Source: Candidula unifasciata (Eukaryota; Mollusca; Gastropoda; Stylommatophora; Geomitridae). Taken from it: a DNA stretch of 64,000 nt. The stretch lies in NCBI GenBank assembly GCA_905116865.2, contig CAJHNH020002450.1, forward strand, positions 44,142 through 108,141, given 5' to 3'. The notes beneath the pieces were generated by a model, which worked only from the letters and a program-made list of their open reading frames with translations, did no database searches and had not been told where the DNA came from. The translations under genes and the position numbers were made by a program. Position 1 is the first letter of the stretch, and every line of letters starts with the position of its first letter. This document shows positions 22,225-34,857 of the stretch, piece by piece.

Positions 22225-25200
22225 GGAAGCTCAAAAAACACTCATCGTGTCAACAAACAAAAATCTATACTGTACAAATTAGTATATAGCGCTGACGTGG
22301 TTGCTCTGCAAGAAACACTCCTAGGTAACAATACACTGAAACTCACAGGATTTTATACGTTTCAAAACAAGCTACACCGAGGACAGGCTATTCTCTTCAT
22401 AGATAATATCAAAGCCCATGAAGTTGACATATCTAGAAGGCAAGATGCCAGCCTCTAGTTACAAGCTGTTACAATACGTGCGACACGGTCTTTCACGCTG
22501 GTTATTGTCTACGCATATAACGGTAAAGTAAACAGATAAAAGTGGATGTGCCTTTAAGAAATAATGGAAACAGAAGAGAATATAGTTTTCTGTGACGATT
22601 TGAACGCTAAAAGTTAGCTATGGGGCAATAGTTCAACAAACAGACAATGAGAAGATTTGGAGAATGCCATGGTGGAAATAGACCTAGTCTGTCTAAACGA
22701 TGGAAGAACCACCAGGATGGCCTATCAACCAAAAAAAGAAGACAGTGTGCTTGACTTGGCTTTAGTTTCATCTGCACTTAGTCCACAATGTAGTTAGTAT
22801 GTATATGGTTTTCACAGCAGCGACCACTGTCCCTGTGTTATTATCTTAAAAAAAGGTGTCAGCACACATCATAGGATCAGTTCAAACAGCTTTTAAATAC
22901 CCATCGGAAAATGATGTCGTAAACAAGCTTATGAAAATCAAAAGCCAATACCGAGTAAGCCGAAGAAAACAGCTGTAACAACCATAGTGGTGGAATAATG
23001 AGGTTGAGTCAGCATGGGTACTTGAAAGACATGCTGTAAAAATATGACATAAAGCAATTAAATCCAATGACTCTACTCAAGACTAACTGCGGGAATGCAA
23101 ACACACCATGCAGAACACAACAGCAGCCTTCAAGGCAGCTGCACAGCAAGCCAAGGACACAATCTAGGAAATCATTTGTCATGAAGTGTGCAAGGAAAAG
23201 ATCTCTTGAAAAATTCTGGTCCATACACAAGGGTATGACAGGTGCTCCCAGACGCCAAGGCATCAGAGATTTCCGTAATGAAGACTACACATGGAACAGG
23301 CCTAATGAAAAGAAAGGAAGAGCATTTTTCGACAGATAGCTCAAGCAAATCTGCACACAAGACCCTGCCACATGTCAGACTACCATAGATGTGCCGGTAC
23401 AGGCATTAGAGATGATCAGGAAACATCAAATAAGTCTGCTCCTGGCACTGATGGCATTTATTATAATTACATTGACAAGCTGCCCACAAAATCCATGGAG
23501 GTCCTATGTAAAGCCTACAATGACAGAATCGGTAATGGTACCATCTCGCAAAAACATGGCTGCATAGCTATTTGGTTCCGCAAGAAAAACACGACAAAGA
23601 CGCCACGCTAATAAATGGCTTTAGAATCATTACGAAGCAGAACACATTAGGCAAAACATCTGAAAAGAAAATATCCAGAAGACAGGCGTGCAGTCTTGAA
23701 ATACATCAGCTGCTACCCTTCACACTTGGAGGATACAGGCAAAACATAATGCTGCCGTCTTTGCACATGACACATTTGAAGGTTTTTAAGCTAGATTTGA
23801 AGAACGTGCAGTCGCCATAGATCTGGAGGATGCATGCAACAAAGTACCCTTCCCCATCTAAAGTGTCAGTTAATTGAACTCAACATCCCCCCCCCCTCCC
23901 TCACACTCACATCTTATTCAATTGATATCTCCCTCACTTTTCCAGAGGAAGGTCGTGCTTTGATGTGGTAGTTGGTCTTCTGAGCCGATAACAATACACC
24001 CTGGTTTGCCACAGGGTTCTCAACTGTCTCCTATCCTCTTCAAAATTTACACAGTCAAGATCACAGGAGAACAACTGAGTGCAGGCAGAGGAAGAACTCT
24101 TTCATGTGCAGATGACATTCTCGTGTACCGACAGGGCAGGAACAGAGATGGCACTGTTTCGGATCTACAACAGGAATTAGATCGCATATAATCTTGGTGC
24201 AACACCAAAGGGGCAACAATTAAACTATCAAAAGCGACAGTCACCTGGTTGTCATTAAACAATTACCTTTCCAAAAAAAAAAAAAAAAAAAAACAATACC
24301 GATAGTAAAACTCTGTGGCGCTGATGTGGAGAGATCTGATTCCATTAAATACCTGGGTATAACATTTGACAGATGCTTGGATTTAAAAAAAAAATGTGGA
24401 CCACATTATAACCAAAGCCAAGAAAGGTCTCTCCGCAATAACAGTTATGGGAGCTGCAAACTTGAGCAACGACTACTTGTAATGGTGTATTGTGCTTTAG
24501 TTCTTTTAATCATTGAATATGACTTGGCCATCATGACACTCAGCACCACACAGATGAACGAACTAGAAAAAAAACTAAAAACGAGGCAATAGTATTATTC
24601 TTGGTTGCACTAGAGAGACACCTCCTGTAAATCCATGCGATGCATCTTGGATTTCCCTCAATGGAAAACAAAATCAAGCTATCCAGTGCTGTTAATTTCC
24701 TCAAAGTAAAGTCAGACCATCGACACCCACTTTATAAGGAATTTGTAAAGCAAAAAAACAAAGCAAAAAAATGGATGGGTCGGGCTGAGGATGCCATCGA
24801 ACATGTTTACCGCCTTACTGACATTATTTTAGAATGGATAATTATGCCTCCCTCTCCAAACATTAATATTACAGTCCATATCACACTTGATGAAGTTGTA
24901 GAGAGCAGATTCCTGGCATTGTTGACACTTTAGTGAGAACACTGATTGACGAAAACACAGATGAAGGTGATGCTATAGTTTATACAGATGGGTCAGTAAT
25001 TAGGGGCAAGCGAAGCGCATGGGCATTCACTGTAAGCTCAATGGGGAAAACCATCAAGGAGATTAATGGTGCCAACGCTGTTACAACTAGTAGCCTCACA
25101 ATGGAAACTATGGCTGGAACAAGGGCTTTAGCATGGTTTGGAACTCAAAAGTTCACACACGTATGCATTCTCAGTGACTCGATGAATATGCTTAAAAAAA

Positions 25201-25600
25201 TCCAAGCTGGATTTATCAGACAAGAATGGATCCCAACACTAAACATATCACCGACACTGCGATTGCTATGGCAAGCCCAGTACTGTACATAAATGATGTT
25301 ATCAATACCATGCACAGAACAGGCGTCATCAGTCATTTTACACTCGTGGAGCTTTTGAGGAGGAGATCGGAGCACATATGGATCTGTCCTGTGCTGTGAT
25401 GATAATCCTTTCTAATCACTAAACACTTCTAATATGACGATAGAGACAGCAGCTGTCACAGGGACATTAGCATGACTGGTGGATCAGAGTAACAAGATCC
25501 AAACTGACAACTCTGACTAGAATGGGTTTAAGCCATCCAAAAGTCCAGATGCTAGAACCTATCTTGGCAGTACACATCGGGAAACGCCGAGTTGAAAGAA
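22225..25600 (+). mobile_element. Nimb/I-type LINE, nearly complete ORF2 order
   Basis: Plus strand, in order: endonuclease blocks SADVVALQETLLG (22285), a D-N-A motif (FCDDLNAKS, 22590), VCLNDGRTTRM, DLALVSSALS, and SSDHCPC near 22820; pre-RT SAPGTDGIYYNYI (23435); RT block PQGSQLSPILF and catalytic CADDILVY (about 24105); SIKYLGITFDR (24340); MGRAEDAIEHV (24775); RNase H with [16 protein letters not shown] (24981), a Glu block (LTMETMAG) and [10 protein letters not shown]. RNase H carrying the D-E-D residues places it in the I/Nimb group. Over ten stops and frameshifts make it inactive. Confidence 0.82.
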
Positions 25601-25934
25601 AATGAAAGTGCCAGAATTTAGAAGAAAGTGCATAATATTTTTGTATATGTTAAAAATTCATTTGATTGTGAACGCAGTAGCACAGGGTACTGTGAATGAC
25701 TTTATAAAACCAAAGAAGTTAAGGGGAGGGTCTGAGATGAAAATCGTAAATTTTAACCATTTTAGGTTTCACAAATATCCATAGTAGAAAACAGCTGTGC
25801 AAAAAAAAAAAAGCGGCTTAAAATGAATTTTATTTAAAGTTTTATTTCTGCACATGTTGAAGCATGTTTAACTTATTTATCTAAATTTTTAATTTCAACA
25901 CAACTTTGAAAAATTATATCCCGACTTGTAATTG

Positions 25935-28255
25935 ACTTCATCATCATCATCTGGTGCCTTGCCGGCTGGCGTGGACGATCATGCCTCTCCAAAATCTGCG
26001 ATCTCATGCAGCATGTATCAGTTCGTGTGCCGACACACCTCCATGCCATTCAATAAGACTGTCAAGAATATTCTCTTGTTTTCTTTCTCTGTTCCTCCTT
26101 CCACAGATCTTTCCGGTGGTCAAAACATGTTCTATTTTCCGTCTTCTCATAACATGGCTGAAAATGATGTCTGTCTCCTTCTGGTGTCTGTGATGAGTTG
26201 TCTTTAGGCTCCTGCCGCTTTCAAAACCTCTTGGTTTCTCTTTTTGGCTGTCCAAGGTATTCTAAGCATTCTTCTGTTAAACCACATCTCTAAGGCCTCT
26301 AAAAATTGTTTGGCCTGCCTACCGTTGTCCAGGATTCACAGCCATATGTTAAAACTGGATGTGTATAGCAATCAAGTATTCTTTTTTTTTTTAACTCTCA
26401 ATGACAAATATATATTGCACAAGATATCTTTATTTTATAAAATGCAGTTTTTGCCTGTCCTATTCTGTTTCTCATCTCAGTTATGCATCTTCCATCTGAT
26501 GTTATCAATGTGCCCAGATACCTAAATTTCTGTACTTGTTCTTGAATAACACTTTTAGTACACATTTAGGAATAATTCGTTTCTTTGATAACACAATTAC
26601 TTCTGTCTTCCCATTATTCAAACTGGGGTCCATTCTTCCACTTTTTAATACCACAATGTCTATCATTTCCAGTAGTTTTTTCTGTCTTGTTGCTATCAAG
26701 ACTGTGTCATCAGCATAACGTAAATTGTTTATATTGTGCCTAACAACCACAATTCCGGGCATATTAATTGAAGATCTCATTATATATTCACTTAAAATTG
26801 AAAACAAATCAGGTGATAGTACACATCCTTGTTGTACGCCCCTCTTTATGTTTTGAAATGTACCCGAACAGTTGTTAATTCTTATAGCTGCTGTTTGCTG
26901 CCAATATATATTCTTTATTATTCGTAGATCTTTTCCATCGATGTTTAAATTTTCTAACAGTTTGATAACCTATTCATGCTTCACACAGTAAAATGCTTTT
27001 GTAACGTCTATGAAGCATAAGTACAAATCAGTCTTTACTTCTTTAGCTCTTTCTGACAGTGTCCTTAGGGTGTATATGGCAAAGTTTGTACCTTTTCCTT
27101 TTACAAATACACATTGTTCATCGCTGATTTCTGGTGTAATTTGGTTTCCTATTTTTCTTATAATTATTCTCAGTAAAATCTTAGTCATTTGACTCATAAG
27201 ACTTATTGTGCGATGGTCTTCATATTTTAAAGTGTCCGGTTTCTTTGGCAGAGCTGTAAATATGGATTTTTAAAAGTCATTTAGGATATACTTACTATTA
27301 TGAATATCATTCAAAAAAATAGTTAATATTTCAGTTCCAAAATCTCCCAGTGCTTCGATGTCTTCTAGTGAGATGTTGTCTGGCCCGGGTGCTTTTCCTT
27401 TCTTCATTTGATGTATTGCATCCTCAAGTTCTGCAGTCATTATTGGTGGACCATATTGCTGGTCTGCAGTTCTACATCTGGTCTATTTTCATCATACAAT
27501 TCCCCTATATACTCTGTCCATCTGCTAATTATATTACGATGTCCCATTAATAAGTCACCATCTTTTAATTTTAAACATTTAGTACTGTTACATGTCATCT
27601 TTCCTGTAAACATATTTATCTGTCGGTACATGGAATGTAAGTCTTTCCTGTGATTTTCCCCAATCTCTGTACACATTTGATTTTGTCAGGCTTCTTAGCC
27701 ACTTTGCATTTATTCACTATTTCTTGTTGTATTATAGAGTATTCCTCTTTATCATTCTTTTTCTCCCTTCTTTAATTCATAAACTGCAGAATATCGGTTG
27801 ACATCCATTTCTTTTTTTTTTTTTTGCAATTCTATGGGTTGGTGGGATTGTCTCTTTTGATGTCTGCTGAATTGACTCACGCAACATATCCCACTGTTCA
27901 TCAATAGTCTGTATAATTTCTATTGCATTATATCGGTTGTGTATAGTGACGTTGAACTGTTCCTTAATTTCGTTATCCTTTCTAAGAATTCCTAAATTTA
28001 ACTTGATGTTCTGTGATGTTTTTCTAATATTCTTTAGTTTATTCTAAATTTTTCCTACAACTGGAACATGGTCACTAATGCAGCTCCCCCCGGTCTAGTT
28101 TTTGCTCCAACTAAGCTGCTCTGGAATCTTCTTCAAATCAAAATATAATCAATCTAATTGCGGACATTATTGTCAGGACTTTTCCAAGTCTACAACCTTT
28201 AAAGATGGTGTTTAAACCAGGTGTTACCTATTATCATGCTGTGCGACTTTGGTAA
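25935..28255 (-). mobile_element. RTE-like LINE, 5' truncated in the endonuclease
   Basis: Minus strand, in order: end of the endonuclease (28030-28255, matching 12170-12365), linker (GHRNIISRWTEYIGELYDEN, 27540), RT start (ISLMSQMTKILLRIIIRKIG, 27180), DLYLCFIDVTKAFYCVKHE (27010), and the catalytic LRYADDTVLIATRQ (26720). The 3' region runs to an ATG-repeat tail at 25938-25950. It is the longest copy of this family here and has the YADD box intact, but frameshifts separate the blocks. Confidence 0.85.
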
Positions 28256-28872
28256 TTAGCAGAGAGACACCGGCAGAAACTTTATCAGACGCTTTGGCTA
28301 TTAGGGATGAAAAGCTCCTTTCCACTAGGAGCTCGGACCAGTTTACCGAGGCCCATCCCCCACGACTTTCTGTTGTGTAGAGAGCCTATATATATGCCTT
28401 TTTTTTCATTTCTTGTCAATTTAGTTGAATTTGTATAAGTATGTTGTCCCTCCTCAATCAGACTTCAAAACTGGCTGAAATGTTTTGACATGTACACAGG
28501 GAACATGTTTTGTGATAAAAACTTAAAAATGCATATGTACAGGCTGACCCAAATATTACATTTTTAATGACAGCTAATTATATACTCTCTTAGTTTTTCG
28601 CTGGGGTATCAATCACCAGGAAGACAGAGCAAGATGGCGGTGTTTACTTTCTAGTGTTTCCACAATAGACCTCCGCGACACTAACAGGTCAAGGGTTAGG
28701 TTATGTATGTTAATCCTCGGGTAGGTAAACACACTTCACTGAGTACATGGTAGACCATCAAAACCATGCCACTTTGGCTGCACATATGCTCATTCTATCC
28801 CCACAGTCAGTGCACATAGTTTTGTTGATGTTTAAAGCGTTTCATCATTAATAATCATCAGTATTGTAGTCT
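28256..28872. other. Unassigned sequence
   Basis: Nothing firm. A stretch from ACAGGCTGACCCAAATATTA at about 28541 resembles the outer end of some DNA transposons, but no partner end was found. Confidence 0.3.
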
Positions 28873-29526
28873 TCTATATATATAAAAATCAATGTTTGTG
28901 TGTTTGTTTGCCCCCTATAGACTCGGAAACTACTAAACAGATTGAGCTGAAATTTTTAGGATATGTTTGTTTTGATACCGGATGTTGAACCATCATGGTT
29001 TGAAATTCAACCTGTCACTGTTAGAGATAGGTGACCACAATTTAAGCCATAATATTCGAAACTAATATTTATAATTTTAGTGATTTCTAATTATAGCCAC
29101 GTTAGTAATTGCGTATGCGCCGTGCAGCCAACACCCCCTCTAATACATAGAGTAGGTCGTGGTACAGCAAACAAGACTATATCTATATCTGTGCAGGCAG
29201 TGATTGCCACAATAACTATATTAGACAGGATTTCTATTTTCTGTTTTTTTTTTCAATCATCCTTCGATGAGTTGAAAAGTAGGCGATGGATTGGTAGGGA
29301 AAAAGAGGGGGGGGGCATCAGAGACTATCTCGACGGCTGCGCAGACATTGACTGCGACATTAACCGTGTTAGACACGTGCGATTTCTTTTGTTGTGCCGT
29401 TTCATTAATATATTTGGAATATCTGTCTATGAGAAAACAATTGCCTGCTGTTTTGAGATGTGTTATAATCGTGACACTGCAGTAGGGACACACATCTAAA
29501 ATAGTTATGTTCTCTTTTCGTTATTC

Positions 29527-29603
29527 CAATCGGGTGGTTGCTTGGTCGAATGGTTAGAACACTCGGCTCTTGAGAGGGAGACCAGGGTTCGAATCCGCAG
29601 TGG
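29527..29603 (+). other. tRNA-like Pol III promoter module (not a functional tRNA)
   Basis: It has an A-box-like TGGTCGAATGGTTAG and a perfect B box GGTTCGAATCC, followed by a T/A-rich run. The acceptor, anticodon and T stems do not pair properly, so it is a tRNA relic or SINE head rather than a working tRNA. It is absent at the corresponding point of Helitron element A (about 19670-19690). Confidence 0.6.
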
Positions 29604-29692
29604 TTTTTTTTATTTTTTTTAATTTTTTTATTTACTACTTAGGGCCAAAATAAAAACCCTCACCTGCACTGTCGTGGCGACAGCACTAGCCA

Positions 29693-29838
29693 TATGGCCC
29701 TTAATGATATATATTTAAAAAAAAACAAGGACAGGTTTGTGAGTAAACCGGTTGATAATGTATAATATGCCCTTAATGATATATATTTTAAAAAAAAAAA
29801 CAAGGACAGGTTTGTGGGTAAACCGGTTGATAATTAAA
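29693..29838 (+). repeat. Tandem duplication of about 73 bp
   Basis: TGGCCCTTAATGATATATAT through AAACCGGTTGATAAT occurs twice in a row, with a few differences. The corresponding place in element A has one copy. Confidence 0.85.
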
Positions 29839-31173
29839 TTTTACCATTTCACATACTTATGATTTCATTTTAAACTTTTCGATTGCATGGTTACGCTGAA
29901 ATTTCATAGCTTTCCATTTACTTTCTTTTAGATTTAATTATTTCATCTTCGTTGGAATTTTAAGCTGTGCTGTTTACCATAGCGTTCATTTCCTAATTCT
30001 TGTGTATTTTTCCTGTTTTAATTGCTTTTCAATTGGTTTTTTCCCCTCTCAACTACTTCGATGAGGGAAAGAGTAGTCGGTGAAAATTTGGGGGGGGGGG
30101 GGGCGGGCAAACTGATTACTGAGAGAGCTTTAAGTCACAGTAACTACTTTACCCACTCAAAGTAGCAGCAGCAGTAGTAGTTGTGGTTGGGCGGTTACAC
30201 CATAGTGCTCTCATGTGAAGACCGCCGGTAAGGTTATGGCATTCTTCTGTCGGGGAGCGAAATCATACACCCTAACCTGACCAGTCCGTGGCGACAGCAC
30301 TAGCCATGCGGCGCCAAATCTTCTGGCTCACGACTCCCTGTCTACTCCGATGGTAAAACAGATAGCAGTGACATTATTTTAGCCACTGTGGTGGTGGTCG
30401 TGGTAGTAGTTGTACTGGTACTTGAAGGATGATGCGGTAAATATTACATTAGCCCCATTCACTACCTATTGCAATTCCTGCTCCCAATTTAGTCCGGATG
30501 GACAGGGATGTCAATGTCAGTTACAACAAAAATAATATCGCCAGGTGATGATTTTTCAATCCTTCGAAGAAGGAGAGAGCAGTAGTCGGTGGAAGAGGGG
30601 AGGGGAGAGGGTAATGACTGAAATTTAAGAGAACTTGAAGAGCTTTACACATGATTTTTAAGTTCTCATTACTTGCTTAAATTGTTTATATTTTACTAAC
30701 GCTACCTTCACTATTCTAACTTTTTTTACGACTTACTTTGTTATTTACAAGTACAGTAGTAGCTTTACTTACGTCTCCTATAAAAAATACAAACAGCTTT
30801 AGCATGTGATAACCAAATAACCACTTTTGTTACTGTGCTAATAGCACCATTTAAACGACCACTAATATAAAGACACAATTATATGGTGCGTGTTCTAAAG
30901 TTGGAAAACCAGACTATCTCTATATAAATGTGCAGAGAATGATTGACTATATTAGACAGGTGCGATTTCCATTGTCTTTCTTTTCCACAAACCTTTGATG
31001 AGGGAGAGGGTAGTAGGTGGATTTAGTTGTGGGGGGGGGGTGTGGGGTGGGGATCAAAGACTATCTCTATATCTGAGCAGACAATGATTGTATTAGACAC
31101 GTGCGATTTCTATTTTCTTTCATTTACATTTAGCCAAACTATGCCACAGCAACGCGTGGCCGGGTACAGCTAG

Positions 31174-32334
31174 TATTTTATAAAGTTAAAAAAACATACA
31201 CTGAAAAACTGTTTAAAAAAAAAAAAACACATTCAAGCAAGAGGAATGGTTTACCGGCTTCCTGAGAAATCTGAATACTCATAAAGACCATATCGGGCAG
31301 AATGTGTTCTTAGACCGTTCAGGGAAGACGGAATAGCATAGTTGGACTCCTAACATATGAAAAAAAAAAAGAATGAAGATGATATTCAACCAGACCTGGG
31401 AAATTGTAGCAATGTGCAAAAAAAAAAAAAGAAAAAAAAAACATCAAGGATAACTTTCTAGCGTAGTTTTTAGTTGGTGGCATGCTGGCAGCAGTCTGAA
31501 TTGAATTCAAGACTACGTATTGTATTAATCTGTTCCCTCATCTCAATTAGCAGAGTTTATCTGTATCACACTCACTACTTCTGGAAAGGCTTTAAGCCCC
31601 ACCCTGAGGTACATTCAAAATATAGTTATCTATTTCTGTAGCTGTCAGTCAATTACTGACTGCCCACCTACTGATCAAACTTACTAAAGTGGGGCTATCT
31701 GCAATTTATCTATCAGTAATAGGTGTGAAAAACCGGCCATCATATCTAGAGTTCTCTCCTTGTCCATGCTAGTTTTGCTGAGTTGGCAGGTAAAGAAGGG
31801 CCAAGCTTGCCCGATTATAAAATATTTCTGACAAGTCTTGTTTCCACGGGTGGACAGGCAGGTAATCTTATGTAATATCAGACAAGGACTAGTTTATTAG
31901 TCTTTTCTGAGAACGGAAAACAATTTTTATTCCTAATGGTTTTGGTGTTTAGGCCTAATGAATAATAAAAATAATTCTTAGTATGTGTTATTGAAGAAAG
32001 ATAGAAGTTAAACAAACTACATTTTAAAATCACTGAGGTGGTTTCGTCGCAACACCTCACGCCATTGAGAAGCTACTGGGAAAACAACTTTAGGAGGTAT
32101 CCTGGGTATAATATGGCAAATGAAAGAACATAAAATGCAAACTAGAATATGTTTAAGGCAGAATGTTGTTACATGCATGTTGTTATCCCCCCCCTCCCCC
32201 TCGCCCCCTCCACCCCTTTTTCTTTTACATACCACTCGTAGAGTGTTTCATGTTCAAGAAATCGTAACATTTATTAGCCAGTCCTCCTTCAGTCTTACCA
32301 TCGTTTATATATGTGCATTGTTTTCATTTACCAG
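31174..32334. other. Unassigned intron sequence
   Basis: No convincing coding or repeat identity; several A-rich runs. The C-rich block near 32190 is low complexity. It ends at the acceptor of exon C. Confidence 0.3.
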
Positions 32335-32429
32335 CGTTTAAAAGCACTCCTCCTCGTAAACTGGTCGTGTGTGGAAGTACAAACATCGTCCTCCAGTGGG
32401 ATTATAGACCTACCAAGGAGTCAATACTG
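32335..32429 (+). CDS. Exon C of the immunoglobulin-superfamily gene
   Basis: This is a predicted 95-bp exon between the acceptor TTTTCATTTACCAG (ends 32334) and the donor GTACGT (32430). Two leading bases CG complete a codon with the single base left by exon B, and 31 codons follow, ending in phase 0. The peptide contains KLVVCGSTNIVLQWDY and RPTKES. This resembles the A'-B strands of a second Ig domain in which the usual B-strand cysteine position is a tryptophan (V-L-x-W), a variant I recall from invertebrate Ig-like proteins. The prolines before it (STPPRK) suit an inter-domain linker. Confidence 0.72.
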
Positions 32430-34846
32430 GTACGTCTGAACTGTGTATGTTTATCACTTTTATTGACCAGGTCAGTCAATATACCTGTTGTAAAATAGGT
32501 TGCGATAAAACACCGCCGTATATACCATTTTACCATCTTAGCAAGCGGTTATCGTTTATGAATAATGGAGGTCATGTCTTTCTTGATATAGCAAGTCCTT
32601 GAAAAATCACTAAATATTTAACGAAATTATAATAAATCACTCAAGGTACGATGAATAATTGGTTATGTAAGATAAACGAGTAGTCTCTCGATCGCTTTCG
32701 TTCAACTAATAGATCACTTGCTCAAAAAAAAATACCGGCACAAAGTCAACCATTGGAGACTGTAACCCACAAGGTTTGCACCCGAAACAAAAAGAAGATT
32801 CGAGTATGCGCTGCTAGCACACTACACCGGCATTAAGTCCGAACAGTTCTGCCCAGTCTCTAGCTGGAAGAACACAGTGCATCTTTGAGCTCTATTTCCT
32901 GATGGCTGCTATGGGACCCTCTTCCCCTATCGCGCAGAATTAATCTTTCACTGATGGCCTTGACCATTCTCTGGCGACTCTATATCCCAGAGTCGTCGCC
33001 ATCTGAGGCTTTTAGGCGGTCACACTAAATTGGTGAATAAAATACAGAACCTCGTCTAATACATTGTCACACTTGGAGGTATCTTCCAACACCTTTCCAT
33101 CACCACATCATGCTGCCCTCAACACACAGTTACCGCGAGTTAACCAGTAAGACAAAGATGCATCTATTCTGACCCTACTACACACGGGCCAACTCTTACT
33201 CTCTCTCTTCCGACTAATATCTATACTAGAACATTCAGAACTACATTTTCTAATACACCAAATTCAAATAGACCGTGGAGACGTTCTGACAGAATATAAC
33301 ACATGATTAAAAAGGTACATAACACGAACAAGCTTATGAACTCTTTTACTGACTGAAAGATACTGACTCAGACTACCACGGGATTTGTCGACCAGCAGTC
33401 ACTCTCATGTGGGTCAAGCCATACCCGTGGAATCCGTAAATCTCACACAACATCACTTCCACATATTTTTTTAGTGTTCCATGTGTCACATAATACTATT
33501 GTTGCGTGTCTTGGTTAGTGTTTTCCTTAATGTAGCAAACGGCAATCTGAAGTAGTTTTCCTTTTGAGATGTTGGCTCGCAATGGTCTAGGCGGAATTCC
33601 GCAGTTCCAATAAACATCCAGCCTTCTTTGGAAGATGGGCGGCTCAAATTATGACATTACAGAATACAAAAGCATTTCTAGCCGCAACTTGGCCTGACTT
33701 CCTCACTACTTTCAAGCCCCCAGACTAGATAGTAATCTTATGCTAGTCAACTTAACATAGTATAACATGAAATATAACACTCCCACAAACACTCCGGATA
33801 ACTAGGAACTGTGAAGGGTGGACACTAAACACAAAATGTAAAAATCACAAAACACTATATCGTCAGTGCGACACTTGTAGGAATAAAAAAGTAAGAATTC
33901 AGCAATATCAATCACCACTAATAAAATACAGAACAAGTTACGACAGATGAGAGTCTGGGTTTACCTAGTAACAGCCAAAATCATCACTGCAAAAATGTGG
34001 AATACTTGACCCAGGAAAATGGCTCTTGGGTTTATGATTAACTGCAGGTGCTGACCTGTAAGACTTGTCTTTGTACACTGTCCTGTTCACTTGAATGGAG
34101 GTCTCCACACACATCAAGTAGAGCAGATATGATGACTTGCGATCTCCTCCTCGAATCAAAGTACAGCATACTGTCAATAATGACTTGAAGTAACTGTTTA
34201 GATAAATCCCTAATATTTACAATGTCACTGTCCTGGGTATTTCACGGAAGTTGAGTCCGTGCTAATAATTAATATATTTGAAAGTTTATACCACCCTCTG
34301 GTCGTGGCAGATAATATGGCTACACAAACCAATGTTCTCAACAATACCAACTGGTGATGACTCTCACAAACTACAGACTATTGTCACTTTAGAGTCACGG
34401 AAAGGGGGCAGGAACAAGAGTAAACATGATGAATAAATTCTTCCTCCTGGTTGCTAATGTGGGTTACACTGGATACGGTTTGGATACTGATTGTCAAATT
34501 GGCTTCCAGGCAAGGTTAAAATCCCATGCTCAAGGATATTCTCGGATAAATCGCTAATTCAAACAGAGATAGGTAGACATACTGAAAAGGGCATCAAGCC
34601 GTCTGTCCGCTCGGGAAGCTCAGCCAAGAATGAGTTCAAACGAATTAGTCTCTCCCTATAGAATTGGGAGGGGAGTCATCCAACACCAAAGAGGTAGTAA
34701 GGCCATTGGAATTTTGGCTTCACTATCAATCAATCTACCACCTAGTGTTCTTAATTTTTAAAAATATAACATTCCTAAGATAGTTAGGATATAATTGAGT
34801 CCTTTACCCGACATGTAGACACCTAATTACAAAAGAAGGACTACTT
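32430..34846. other. Unassigned intron sequence
   Basis: No ORF or repeat I can name. A tRNA-like stretch on the minus strand near 32770-32840 is too weak to call. A TGTTATATTTTT motif near 34768 (minus strand) might be a decayed LTR edge next to the gypsy relic, but no second copy was found. Confidence 0.3.
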
Positions 34847-34857
34847 ACCTATAGAGG
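34847..34857 (+). repeat. Target-site duplication, left copy
   Basis: ACCTATAGAGG, identical to 39431-39441 on the other side of the complete LINE. Confidence 0.9.

Larger units (their letters stand above)
28873..31173 (+). mobile_element. Complete Helitron-like element C, non-autonomous
   Basis: It starts TCTATATATATA and ends with the hairpin GCCAC (31143-31147) / GTGGC (31156-31160), a nine-base spacer, then CTAG (31170-31173) followed by T. The interior is the inverted counterpart of element A (18485-20339), including the block ACTACTTTACCCACTCAAAG and an expanded G tract near 30090. It has no transposase or helicase frame. Unlike A, it carries a tRNA-like insertion (29527-29603) and a tandem duplication (29693-29838). 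Confidence 0.8.

Noticed and set aside
28541..28860. Mariner-like terminal sequence
   Set aside because: The ACAGGCTGACCCAAATATTA start is suggestive, but no inverted partner or transposase was found.
29527..29603. A functional tRNA gene
   Set aside because: A and B boxes are present, but the acceptor, anticodon and T stems do not pair, so it is a tRNA-derived relic.
33700..34800. A pair of LTRs for the gypsy relic
   Set aside because: A TGTTATATTT-like motif occurs near 33770 and 34768, but the flanking sequences do not align as repeats.
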